DNA of 12,465 bases, taken from contig JAJRCL010000083.1 of NCBI GenBank assembly GCA_028679035.1, positions 1 through 12,465 on the forward strand, in the 5' to 3' direction. Within the stretch, counting starts at the first letter, position 1. Each line of letters opens with the position of its first letter. A program made the translations under genes and the position numbers. Below, one piece after another: positions 1 to 6,059 of the stretch. The notes under the pieces were generated by a model. The model had not been told where the DNA came from, did not search any database, and saw only the letters and a program-made list of their open reading frames with translations. Source of the stretch: Methanomicrobiales archaeon (lineage in GTDB: Archaea > Halobacteriota > Methanomicrobia > Methanomicrobiales > JACTUA01).

Positions 1-696
1 CTCGCGATGGCACTCTCGAATCACGGGTATAATGTTGGCATTGCCGATCTCGATATCCACGGCCCGAATATACCGAAAATGCTTGGGATCGAGGACCAGC
101 CTCTGCAGGTAGTCGGGAACTGCATCGAGCCGGTCCATGTGACCGGGACCCTGTCGGTCATTTCGATGGGATTTCTGTTGCCCGACAAAAGCACGCCGAT
201 TATCTGGCGGGGGCCAATGAAAATGGCAGCGATCCGGCAATTCCTGGAGGATATACACTGGGGATCGCTGGATTATCTTGTCGTCGACCTGCCACCCGGA
301 ACGGGCGATGAGGCACTTTCGATCATCCAGCTCGCTCCGCACATAACCGGAGCGGTGATCGTTACCACCCCGCAGGACGTTGCAACACTCGACTCCCGTA
401 AAGCGGTAAAATTCATCGAAAAACTCAACCTGAAGGTTCTCGGCATTATTGAAAATATGAGCGGCCTGATCTGCACCCACTGCGGGAAGGAGATCGATCT
501 CTTCGGGAAAGGCGGGGGAAAGAAAATAGCAGAGGAGCTGGGAGTACCATTTTTGGGGAGCATCCCCATAGATCCGGAGATGCGCAAAGCAGGAGATGAG
601 GGCAGGCCTTTCATTATAAAGCGGGGTACAGAGAATCCTACCTGGAAAGCCGTGAACGACGTGATGGAAACGTTGATCCGGGTCGTGGAGAAGTAA
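1..696 (+). CDS. Mrp/NBP35 (ApbC)-family iron-sulfur carrier ATPase, 5' end outside window
   Basis: This is the 3' part of a P-loop ATPase of the Mrp/NBP35/ApbC family, cytoplasmic proteins that bind and transfer Fe-S clusters to apo-proteins. The frame is open to the window edge. The first two codons (Leu-Ala) read straight into the helix that normally follows the Walker A loop, so the ATG at 7 is internal and the deviant Walker A lies upstream. Counting from that ATG, the visible motifs are ADLDIHGPN (residues 13-21, the switch I region), VVDLPPGTGDE (92-102, Walker B region), TTPQDVATLD (120-129) and the paired cysteines CTHC (156-159), which in this family bridge the Fe-S cluster at the dimer interface. 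The C-terminal block GVPFLGSIPIDP is also typical. The stop codon overlaps the next ATG by one base (TAATG), so the downstream gene is coupled. The family assignment is secure; the client proteins are unknown. Confidence 0.93.
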   Translation, partial: LAMALSNHGYNVGIADLDIHGPNIPKMLGIEDQPLQVVGNCIEPVHVTGTLSVISMGFLLPDKSTPIIWRGPMKMAAIRQFLEDIHWGSLDYLVVDLPPGTGDEALSIIQLAPHITGAVIVTTPQDVATLDSRKAVKFIEKLNLKVLGIIENMSGLICTHCGKEIDLFGKGGGKKIAEELGVPFLGSIPIDPEMRKAGDEGRPFIIKRGTENPTWKAVNDVMETLIRVVEK

Positions 697-1004
697 TGGA
701 CTACCTGACCCTGATCACCGCCGGACAGGAGACCCTTCCCCTCCACACGGATATCGTCTCCAGTCTGGAAAACCTTGAGCGCTTCCCGCTGCTGCTCGAA
801 AAAATTTACCGGGATACCGTTGCCCTTGACGAAAATGCCCTTGATCAGCTGCGGTTTGCCCTGTTACGCCTGCAGGTCTACGCTGACATCCACCAGTATG
901 AGAATATGGAAAAGGCCCAGAAAATCAAGTATGTCGCCCAGGTGCTGGAGAAAGTCATTTTCGGCTCCCTGATGCTTGAACGGGAAGTTTTGAACGAAGG
1001 GTAA
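696..1004 (+). CDS. small helical protein of unknown function, coupled to the Mrp ATPase
   Basis: I do not recognise a family for this 102-residue protein. It starts at the ATG that overlaps the stop codon of the upstream ATPase gene (TAATG), with a GGAG ribosome-binding site at 687-690, so the two are translated together. The composition suggests a mostly alpha-helical, soluble, acidic protein. It has no cysteines, no signal peptide and no transmembrane segment. Heptad-like stretches such as LENLERFPLLLEKIY and AQVLEKVIFGSLMLERE look amphipathic. The tight coupling suggests a role with the Fe-S carrier, perhaps as a partner or chaperone, but that is inference from position only. The reading frame follows the codon bias of its neighbour, which supports a real gene. 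Confidence 0.75.
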   Translation: MDYLTLITAGQETLPLHTDIVSSLENLERFPLLLEKIYRDTVALDENALDQLRFALLRLQVYADIHQYENMEKAQKIKYVAQVLEKVIFGSLMLEREVLNEG

Positions 1005-1064
1005 CGCCGACAGGTTGCCCCCCGTTCGCTGGATTCTTCCGTTCATACATATGCTTCTCAACCA

Positions 1065-1069
1065 TTTTT
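1065..1069 (+). terminator. T5 tract after the Mrp operon
   Basis: Five consecutive T residues lie 60 bases past the stop codon of the small coupled gene. Archaeal RNA polymerase can terminate on short U-tracts without a hairpin, so this is a plausible 3' end for the rightward transcript. No stable stem directly precedes it. Confidence 0.35.
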
Positions 1070-1123
1070 AATGCAAACATTTGCCGAAAACCTGTCAACC
1101 TCATAATCCGGCACTCAGGAACC

Positions 1124-1162
1124 GGTACGGTTTCTCGTAACGAAATGAACGAGAAATGTACC
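1124..1162. repeat. long imperfect inverted repeat in the convergent intergenic region
   Basis: The arms are TTTCTCGT at 1131-1138 and ACGAGAAA at 1149-1156, with a 10-base loop. They are extended outward by GGTAC (1124-1128) and GTACC (1158-1162) across a one-base bulge and one G-T wobble. As RNA from either strand this gives a stem of about 14 pairs. Neither strand shows a T-run directly after it, so it is not an obvious terminator. A 9-base direct repeat AACCTCATA (1097-1105 and 1176-1184) flanks it. Function unknown. Confidence 0.55.
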
Positions 1163-1200
1163 ATGATGATAAAATAACCTCATACACATTTTGAAACGTG

Positions 1201-1226
1201 AAAAGCGGCATCCCGGGGGATGCCGC
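1201..1226 (-). terminator. hairpin plus U4, end of candidate sRNA and possibly of glnK read-through
   Basis: The 10-base arms GCGGCATCCC and GGGATGCCGC are perfect complements with two bases between them. They would form roughly a 9-bp GC-rich stem with a 4-nt loop. On the minus strand the stem is followed at once by TTTT, like an intrinsic terminator. It lies 135-160 bases downstream of the glnK stop. Confidence 0.55.
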
Positions 1227-1239
1227 AGAACCTAAGACA

Positions 1240-1258
1240 GATCCTACCAGGTAGGATC
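1240..1258. repeat. 9-bp inverted repeat with a one-base centre
   Basis: The sequence GATCCTACCAGGTAGGATC is a perfect dyad around one central base. It forms the middle hairpin of the candidate small RNA. As DNA it could instead be a protein-binding site, but it lies about 45 bases downstream of the TATA box, which favours an RNA role. Confidence 0.6.
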
Positions 1259-1285
1259 ACCCCTGCGCAACAGCAGAGGATAGAA

Positions 1286-1309
1286 GGAACTTATTTTCCA
1301 TCATATAAA
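1286..1309 (-). promoter_or_regulatory. TATA box and perfect NrpR-type operator of the candidate sRNA
   Basis: Reading the minus strand, TTTATATG (1309-1302) is a near-consensus archaeal TATA box, preceded by two more Ts. Two bases later GGAA-AATAAG-TTCC (1299-1286) matches the GGAA-N6-TTCC operator of NrpR, the methanogen repressor that releases DNA when 2-oxoglutarate is high. The operator lies between the TATA box and the predicted start near 1281, where a bound repressor would block transcription. The same arrangement stands before amtB. No protein gene follows on this strand for about 300 bases, so the promoter appears to serve a non-coding transcript. Confidence 0.6.
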
Positions 1310-1360
1310 AATATTGCCTATTGAATTCGTTAATTGAGGTGTGTAACGGTTTTCCGGCCA

Positions 1361-1690
1361 TTATGTCCACACCTCATCCGTCCGTACCCGGGCCACTCTC
1401 TCTACGGGTATAATAAAGATCTTTCCATCCCCGATTTTTCCCGTCCTGCCTGCAGTACGGATGATCGCGATGATGGGGTCAACATCAGTATCTTTCACCA
1501 CCAGTTCAATCTTAACTTTGGGGAGCATATCCACCTCCATCTTTTTTCCACGGTACTGGAGCTGGACCCCCTTTTGTTCGCCACGACCTTTTACTTCCAT
1601 CATCGTCATTGCGATGTAATTGTGTTCTTCGAGAGCTTTCTTGATATTTTCAAACCGTTCCGGTCGTATTATTGCCTGGATCATTTTCAT
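1361..1690 (-). CDS. glnK: GlnK, PII nitrogen-signalling protein
   Basis: This is a PII protein, a trimeric cytoplasmic sensor that binds ATP/ADP and 2-oxoglutarate and plugs the ammonium channel AmtB when nitrogen is sufficient. I choose the ATG at 1690 (109 aa): the GGGTGA ribosome-binding site is then correctly spaced, and family numbering falls into register. An in-frame ATG at 1696 would add two residues but sits one base from that site. The T-loop GRGEQKGVQLQYRG is intact, with Tyr46 kept, but position 51, the tyrosine uridylylated in enterobacteria, is Met. The B-loop signature RTGKIGDGKIF and the following IPVERVARVRT are present and should bind nucleotide. The gene lies seven bases after the amtB stop codon, in one transcript. 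The missing Tyr51 fits the view that archaeal PII proteins act through ligands and not uridylylation. Confidence 0.95.
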   Translation of the reverse strand: MKMIQAIIRPERFENIKKALEEHNYIAMTMMEVKGRGEQKGVQLQYRGKKMEVDMLPKVKIELVVKDTDVDPIIAIIRTAGRTGKIGDGKIFIIPVERVARVRTDEVWT

Positions 1691-1702
1691 GGCCATTCAC
1701 CC

Positions 1703-2902
1703 TTACACATGCTCTCCATGCTGGGAGATGTCAAGTCCGACATATTCCTCTTCCTCACGCACCCGCAGTCCCAGTGTAGCGTCAACGATCTTTGCTATAA
1801 CGAGCGTCATGACAAACGCGTACGCGATGGATGCAACGGTCGCAATTACCTGGATGGTGAACTGGTTGACATTTCCCGCGAGGAGCCCGGTGTAGCCGTT
1901 CACCGCAGCGGTTGCGAAGATGCCGGTGGCAATTGCCCCCCAGACCCCGCCCATGCCGTGAATCGACCAGCAGTCAAGGCTCTCATCAATTCCTTTCCTG
2001 ATGCGAAGGAGCATCATGCTGTAGCACAGCAACCCCGCCACGGCGCCAATAACGATCGCCGCCATTGCATCAACATATCCTGACGCGGGAGTTATTGCGA
2101 CGAGACCCGCGATCGCACCACTGACAACACCGAGTGAGCTCGGTCTTCCATGATACCAGCTTGCACACATCCACGCGATAGCGCCCGCTGCCGCTGCCGT
2201 GTTGGTGACAACGAATGCATTTGCCGCAAGTCCGTTTGCAGCCAGGGCGCTGCCGGCGTTGAAACCGAACCAGCCAAACCAGAGCATCGCTGCCCCAAGG
2301 AGAGACATCGGGATATTGCCCGGTTCCATGGTATCCTTGCCAAATCCAATCCGTTTGCCGACGATGAGCGTCAGCGCCAGTGCAGAAAACCCGCTTGATA
2401 TGTGAACGACGGTACCACCGGCAAAGTCGAGTGCACCCATCTGTGCGCTCCAGCCGCCGCCCCAGACCCAGTGTGCCAGGGGACAGTAGACGATCGTCGC
2501 CCAGAGGATTGCAAAGATGATGAAGGATGATACTTTCACACGCTCTGCAAATACTGACGTCAGTATTGCGACGGTTACGGTCGCGAACACCAGCTGGAAT
2601 ACCATGAACAGGAGCGATGGTATCGTTGATGTGCCGGATGGTTCAAGGCCGACACCGCTGAGACCAAGGAAACTCAGACCGCCGATAAACCCGCCGATAT
2701 CGGGTCCGAATGCCAGGGTGTACCCAAAGAGCACCCACATGACGCTAATCACTGCGAAGACGATGAATGACAACGCAATCATCGCAATCACATTTTTCCG
2801 GCGTACCAACCCCCCGTAGAAGAACCCGACTCCCGGAGTCATCAGCATCACGAGAGCTGTAGCCGCAAGAATCCACGCCGTATCGCCAGCATTCAGGACC
2901 AT
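1703..2902 (-). CDS. amtB: AmtB ammonium channel
   Basis: This is a 399-residue ammonium transporter of the Amt/Mep/Rh family, a trimeric membrane channel that conducts ammonia or ammonium. It has the expected 11 hydrophobic segments and begins directly in the first (AWILAATALVMLMTPGVGF) with no cleavable signal peptide, as in many archaeal Amt proteins. The pore histidine pair is present as His167 in TVVHISSG and His315 in SIHGMGG. The cytoplasmic tail keeps the GlnK-contact motif GLDISQHGE near residues 389-397. The start codon at 2902 is well supported by AGGTGA at 2912-2907. The gene precedes glnK in the same transcript, so the order is amtB-glnK and not the common glnK-amtB. A strong TATA box and a perfect GGAA-N6-TTCC operator lie upstream, which predicts repression when nitrogen is ample. 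Confidence 0.97.
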   Translation of the reverse strand: MVLNAGDTAWILAATALVMLMTPGVGFFYGGLVRRKNVIAMIALSFIVFAVISVMWVLFGYTLAFGPDIGGFIGGLSFLGLSGVGLEPSGTSTIPSLLFMVFQLVFATVTVAILTSVFAERVKVSSFIIFAILWATIVYCPLAHWVWGGGWSAQMGALDFAGGTVVHISSGFSALALTLIVGKRIGFGKDTMEPGNIPMSLLGAAMLWFGWFGFNAGSALAANGLAANAFVVTNTAAAAGAIAWMCASWYHGRPSSLGVVSGAIAGLVAITPASGYVDAMAAIVIGAVAGLLCYSMMLLRIRKGIDESLDCWSIHGMGGVWGAIATGIFATAAVNGYTGLLAGNVNQFTIQVIATVASIAYAFVMTLVIAKIVDATLGLRVREEEEYVGLDISQHGEHV

Positions 2903-2971
2903 TCAATCACCTGTACTTTCATCATACTTTGCCATGTCTGTGACAACCTCACATATGGTATTATGTAGGAA

Positions 2972-2997
2972 GGAAGTGTGTTTCCATGCTATTTAAA
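2972..2997 (-). promoter_or_regulatory. amtB-glnK promoter with perfect NrpR-type operator
   Basis: On the minus strand the TATA box TTTAAATA (2997-2990) is followed four bases later by GGAA-ACACAC-TTCC (2985-2972), an exact GGAA-N6-TTCC dyad. The transcript should start near 2969, giving a leader of about 67 bases. An operator overlapping the stretch just downstream of the TATA box is the known mode of NrpR repression of nitrogen genes in methanogens. The nrpR gene itself is not in the window. Confidence 0.72.
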
Positions 2998-3064
2998 ACT
3001 AACTTTTATCTGGCAAATAATGGTCATCAAAGTGGAGGAACTGTATCCCAAAAATCAGATAATC

Positions 3065-3081
3065 TCTGACCTTATGTCAGA
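3065..3081. repeat. small inverted repeat between glnA1 and amtB
   Basis: TCTGAC (3065-3070) and GTCAGA (3076-3081) are perfect 6-base complements around CTTAT. It lies past the T9 tract of glnA1 and upstream of the amtB TATA box. It could be a remnant 3' stem or a binding site; no role can be assigned. Confidence 0.35.
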
Positions 3082-3102
3082 AGAATCGATGTTCCTGCCA
3101 TT

Positions 3103-3111
3103 AAAAAAAAA
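3103..3111 (-). terminator. T9 terminator after glnA1
   Basis: On the minus strand nine consecutive T residues occur 19 bases after the glnA1 stop codon. A U-run of this length is a strong archaeal termination signal without a hairpin. It separates the glnA transcript from the amtB promoter, which starts about 100 bases further on. Confidence 0.65.
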
Positions 3112-3129
3112 GTGTGATTGATTTTCTGA

Positions 3130-4458
3130 TCAGTAACGTTCGAGGTACCGGTCATGCTCCCAGGGGTGCACGGCAGTCCTGTAGGCGTCCCACTCGAGTT
3201 CGGTGATCCGCCGCAGATTTACCATGATATGTTCCCCGAGTGTTTCGGTCAGCACAGCGTCGTTCTCCAGGTACTGCATTGCTGACATAAGGTCTCCCGG
3301 GAGGGTGTCGATGCCCATTTTCACCCGTTCCTCTGCGGAAAGCTCGTAGATGTTCGTGTCGGTGCTCGGGGGCGGCTGTATCTTGCGCTTTATCCCGTCC
3401 ATTCCGGCGGCGAGCATCAGTGCGAACGTGAGGTACGGATTGCACATGGGATCCGGGCTGCGGAACTCGGCCCGGGTGCTGTTGCCACGGGCTGCCGGCA
3501 CACGGATCAGCGCTGACCGGTTGGCAAGCGACCAGGAGATATAGACCGGGGCTTCATACCCCGGAACAAGCCGTTTGTAGGAATTTATCGTTGGATTTGC
3601 TACACGGGTAATTGCCTTCGCATGGGTCAGGAGTCCCCCGATGTAATGGAGAGCAGCATCGCTGAGCTGGTGGGGTTTCTTTGCATCGAAGAATGCGTTC
3701 TTTCCGTCTTTGAACAGGGAACCGTGTGTGTGCATGCCGCTCCCGTTGATGCCGAAAATCGGCTTAGCCATGAATGTAGCATGCAGGCCTGCCTTCAGTG
3801 CAATGGTTTTTGCCGCAATCCGGTAGGTTATTACATTGTCTGCGGTCGACAACGCGTCGCCATATTTGAAATCGATCTCATGCTGTCCCTCTGCGACTTC
3901 ATGATGCGAGGCCTCAATCTCCAGCCCCATTTCGGTGAGGGCAAGGACGATATCGCGTCGGACATCTTCAGCAAGGTCGATCGGTCCGAGGTCGAAATAG
4001 GCACCCGTATCCTGCGGTTCGATGCTGGGCATCCCGTCACACATCCGGAACAGGAAGAATTCGAGTTCCGGACCGGTATTGAAGACATACCCGAGCTTAG
4101 CCGCTTTCTCTATCTGTCGCTTCAGGATGTAACGCGGATCCCCAACGTAGGGCTTGTCGTCATAGGTATAGACATCGCAGATCAGCCGCGCGACATTCGC
4201 ATCCGGCCTCCACGGGAGAACCGCGAACGTCCGCGGGTCCGGCTTGAGCAGCATGTCCGATTCTTCAATCCGAGCGAACCCTTCGATCGAAGATCCATCA
4301 AAAAAGATGCCCGAAGTCAGTGCCTTTTCTGCCTGGATTGCCGGGATGGCGACGTTTTTCGGCTGTCCCTGGAGATCACAGAACTGAAGGCGGAGGAACT
4401 TGATCTGCTGTTTCTCGATCTTTTTGAGAATTTCAGTGGAAACCTCATTCCCTTTCAT
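3130..4458 (-). CDS. glnA: glutamine synthetase type I, GSI-alpha-like
   Basis: This 442-residue enzyme makes glutamine from glutamate, ammonia and ATP in the cytoplasm, probably as a dodecamer. The N-terminal beta-grasp domain ends near FFDGSSIEGF (52-61). The catalytic domain shows the metal ligands in GPELEFFLF (129-137), the HHEVAEGQHEID block (185-196), the ATP/glutamate segment NGSGMHTH (238-245) and the SYKRLVPGYEAP loop. Arg63 in FARIEESDM matches the arginine that gives GSI-alpha enzymes feedback sensitivity to glutamine. The C-terminus lacks the beta-type adenylylation-loop context, and length and ending agree with GSI-alpha. The start at ATG 4458 has only a weak ribosome-binding site. 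The gene is 76 bases downstream of a second, divergent glutamine synthetase gene, possibly with its own TATA box and possibly co-transcribed. It is closer in type to the characterised methanogen GlnA1. Confidence 0.96.
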   Translation of the reverse strand: MKGNEVSTEILKKIEKQQIKFLRLQFCDLQGQPKNVAIPAIQAEKALTSGIFFDGSSIEGFARIEESDMLLKPDPRTFAVLPWRPDANVARLICDVYTYDDKPYVGDPRYILKRQIEKAAKLGYVFNTGPELEFFLFRMCDGMPSIEPQDTGAYFDLGPIDLAEDVRRDIVLALTEMGLEIEASHHEVAEGQHEIDFKYGDALSTADNVITYRIAAKTIALKAGLHATFMAKPIFGINGSGMHTHGSLFKDGKNAFFDAKKPHQLSDAALHYIGGLLTHAKAITRVANPTINSYKRLVPGYEAPVYISWSLANRSALIRVPAARGNSTRAEFRSPDPMCNPYLTFALMLAAGMDGIKRKIQPPPSTDTNIYELSAEERVKMGIDTLPGDLMSAMQYLENDAVLTETLGEHIMVNLRRITELEWDAYRTAVHPWEHDRYLERY

Positions 4459-4503
4459 GCATCATATAATTTCCGTCAAGGATAATAATCCCCTCTCAAA
4501 CGG

Positions 4504-4514
4504 ATTATAAAAAA
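4504..4514 (-). promoter_or_regulatory. T6/TATA element between glnA2 and glnA1
   Basis: The minus strand reads TTTTTTATAAT here, 21 bases past the glnA2 stop codon. It could end part of the glnA2 transcript (T6) and also serve as a TATA box (TTTATAAT), with a start near 4482 and a leader of about 24 bases for glnA1. The predicted start lies in a small dyad, GGATTATTATCC (4491-4480). No GGAA-N6-TTCC site is present, so glnA1 may be constitutive from here and regulated only by read-through. Confidence 0.4.
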
Positions 4515-4534
4515 GTGCAGGATCCGGTATTTCG

Positions 4535-6007
4535 TCACATGTCGAAATACAGGTAAAACTCGTAGGGATGCGGGCGCAGCCTCACCTTGTCTATCTCCGA
4601 TCTCTTGAAATCGATCCAGACATCGATGACATCCTGCGTGAAGACCCCGCCCTGCAAGAGGAACTTGTGATCCTCTTCCAGTGCCGCGATCGCCTGTTCG
4701 AGAGAACCCGGAACCGTGGGTATGGCTTTTGCCTCTTTTCCGGTGAGTTCGTAGGTATTGGCATCCATGGGTTCGCCGGGGTCCAGCTTGCGCTTTACTC
4801 CGTCCAGCCCGGCCATCAGCATCGCGGAGAATGAGAGATACGGGTTGCACGACGGGTCCGGGGGGCGGAACTCGACTCTCTTTGTTTTCGGGTTCTCCGT
4901 ATAGACCGGGATACGCACCGCGGCAGAACGGTTCCGCATGGAGTACACCAGGTTCACCGGGGCTTCATAACCGGGTACGAGTCTCTTGTAGGAGTTTGTC
5001 GATGGGGCACAGAATGCCATCAGTGCGTTTGCATGTTCCAGCAGTCCGCCGATGTAGTACTTCGCGAGAGTACTGATTTTCGCATACCCTTTCTCATCAA
5101 AGAACAGGTTTTTCCCGTCTTTCCAGAGAGACTGGTGGGTATGCATACCGGATCCGTTATCCCCGTACAGTGGTTTTGGCATGAACGTGGCTACCATTCC
5201 CATTTTCTTTGCCATGTTCTTGACCACGTACTTGTACATCATGCACTGGTCTGCCATTTTCAAAAGCGGACCAAACCGCATATCAATCTCGCATTGACCG
5301 GCAGTAGCGACTTCGTGGTGATGGACTTCCACCGGAATACCGGCCTCGATCATCTTGAGAATGACCCTGCTGCGGATGTCCTGCAGGGAGTCATGCGGCG
5401 GTACGGGAAAATACCCTTCCTTGAACCGGGGTTTGTACCCGAGATTCGGGTTTTCCACTCTTCCCGAATTCCATTCCCCTTCGACCGAATCAACAAAGTA
5501 AAATCCAGAATTCACATTCTGGCCGAACCGGATATCGTTAAAGAGGAAAAATTCGTACTCCGGTCCCCAGTAACTGATATCGGCTATACCGCTTTCCTTC
5601 AGGTATTTCTCCGCTTTCTTCGCGATATACCGCGGGTCCCGCGTATACGGTTTTTTCGTGAGAGGATCGTAGACATCGCAGATCATGCTTACGGTCGGGA
5701 CCTCACAGACAGGATCTACGCACACGGTTGAGGCGTCAGGGATGAGGATCATGTCCGATTCCTGGATCTTCTGGAACCCCCGGATCGATGAACCATCAAA
5801 CCCGATGCCTTCTCCCCAGATGCTTTTCACCGGATCGTCGATTTCGGTCAATTCCGACGAAGGGATGGAAAAATGCTGCCACAATCCCGGGAGATCATTG
5901 AACTTGAAGTCCACGATCTGAATATTATTACCGCGGATTACGCTGTTCACTTTCGAGGCTGATTCTTCGAGATCGACCCCATTCCATTTTATTGATTCGT
6001 TCAACAC
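4535..6007 (-). CDS. glnA: glutamine synthetase type I, longer GSI-beta-like paralogue
   Basis: A second glutamine synthetase, 490 residues, clearly divergent from its neighbour. The active-site blocks are all present: GIGFDGSSIRGF (68-78), WGPEYEFFLF (147-156), HHHEVATAGQCEID (229-242), NGSGMHTH (284-291), SYKRLVPGYEAP and RPPDPSCNPY. It should therefore be catalytic. Differences from the neighbour are a longer N-terminus, an insertion near 160-205, Lys in place of the GSI-alpha feedback arginine (GFQKIQESDM), and a C-terminus resembling GSI-beta enzymes. Tyr419 in NTYELTGKEAK aligns with the adenylylated tyrosine of enterobacterial enzymes; no adenylyltransferase is seen here. The start is GTG at 6007 or TTG at 6004. 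The AGGTGAT-like site abuts the GTG, so TTG gives the better spacing. A TATA box and imperfect NrpR-type dyad lie upstream, and the glutamate synthase operon is divergent. Confidence 0.95.
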   Translation of the reverse strand: MLNESIKWNGVDLEESASKVNSVIRGNNIQIVDFKFNDLPGLWQHFSIPSSELTEIDDPVKSIWGEGIGFDGSSIRGFQKIQESDMILIPDASTVCVDPVCEVPTVSMICDVYDPLTKKPYTRDPRYIAKKAEKYLKESGIADISYWGPEYEFFLFNDIRFGQNVNSGFYFVDSVEGEWNSGRVENPNLGYKPRFKEGYFPVPPHDSLQDIRSRVILKMIEAGIPVEVHHHEVATAGQCEIDMRFGPLLKMADQCMMYKYVVKNMAKKMGMVATFMPKPLYGDNGSGMHTHQSLWKDGKNLFFDEKGYAKISTLAKYYIGGLLEHANALMAFCAPSTNSYKRLVPGYEAPVNLVYSMRNRSAAVRIPVYTENPKTKRVEFRPPDPSCNPYLSFSAMLMAGLDGVKRKLDPGEPMDANTYELTGKEAKAIPTVPGSLEQAIAALEEDHKFLLQGGVFTQDVIDVWIDFKRSEIDKVRLRPHPYEFYLYFDM

Positions 6008-6018
6008 ATCACCTTCTT

Positions 6019-6059
6019 TTCTTCCGGCAGCGCATCTCTCGGAATTACCCCCGGAAGAA
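6019..6059 (-). promoter_or_regulatory. stem-loop in the glnA2 leader next to the ribosome-binding site
   Basis: TTCTTCCGG (RNA sense, 6059-6051) and CCGGAAGAA (6027-6019) are 9-base complements with a 23-base loop. The stem ends just before AAGAAGGTGAT (6018-6008), the ribosome-binding region. The first arm, CTTCTT, can alternatively pair with AAGAAG at 6018-6013, which would mask that region. Two exclusive folds are therefore possible, but no ligand or regulator is indicated. Confidence 0.4.

Larger units (their letters stand above)
1201..1281 (-). ncRNA. candidate nitrogen-regulated small RNA, about 81 nt, three hairpins
   Basis: The minus strand downstream of glnK carries what looks like a self-contained RNA gene. 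A TATA-like box (TTTATATG, 1309-1302) is followed two bases later by a perfect GGAA-N6-TTCC dyad (1299-1286), the NrpR operator consensus of methanogens. The expected start is about 25 bases past the TATA centre, near A1281. The RNA would fold into hairpin 1 (CCTCTGC 1279-1273 with GCAGGGG 1266-1260, one wobble, 6-nt loop), hairpin 2 (9-bp dyad 1258-1250 with 1248-1240), a 13-nt single-stranded linker TGTCTTAGGTTCT (1239-1227) and hairpin 3 (about 9 bp, 1226-1205). Hairpin 3 is followed directly by TTTT (1204-1201). No convincing reading frame is present. By logic it resembles sRNA154 of Methanosarcina mazei, a nitrogen-limitation RNA behind an NrpR promoter; homology is not claimed. The alternative is that the hairpins are only a 3' UTR or terminator array of glnK, but that leaves the promoter and operator unexplained. 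Confidence 0.6.

Noticed and set aside
1180..1260. A 26-codon GTG-initiated frame inside the candidate small RNA
   Set aside because: Its AGGGG ribosome-binding site would have no spacing and is buried in hairpin 1; the frame also runs past the U-tract. Not supported as a peptide gene.
1334..2083. Open frame of 249 codons on the + strand
   Set aside because: It is antisense to glnK and the end of amtB, both certain from their motifs, and its translation resembles no family.
3622..5731. Long + strand open frames of 287 and 232 codons opposite the glutamine synthetase genes
   Set aside because: Shadows caused by GC-biased codon usage of the two glnA genes; no plausible domains or ribosome-binding sites.
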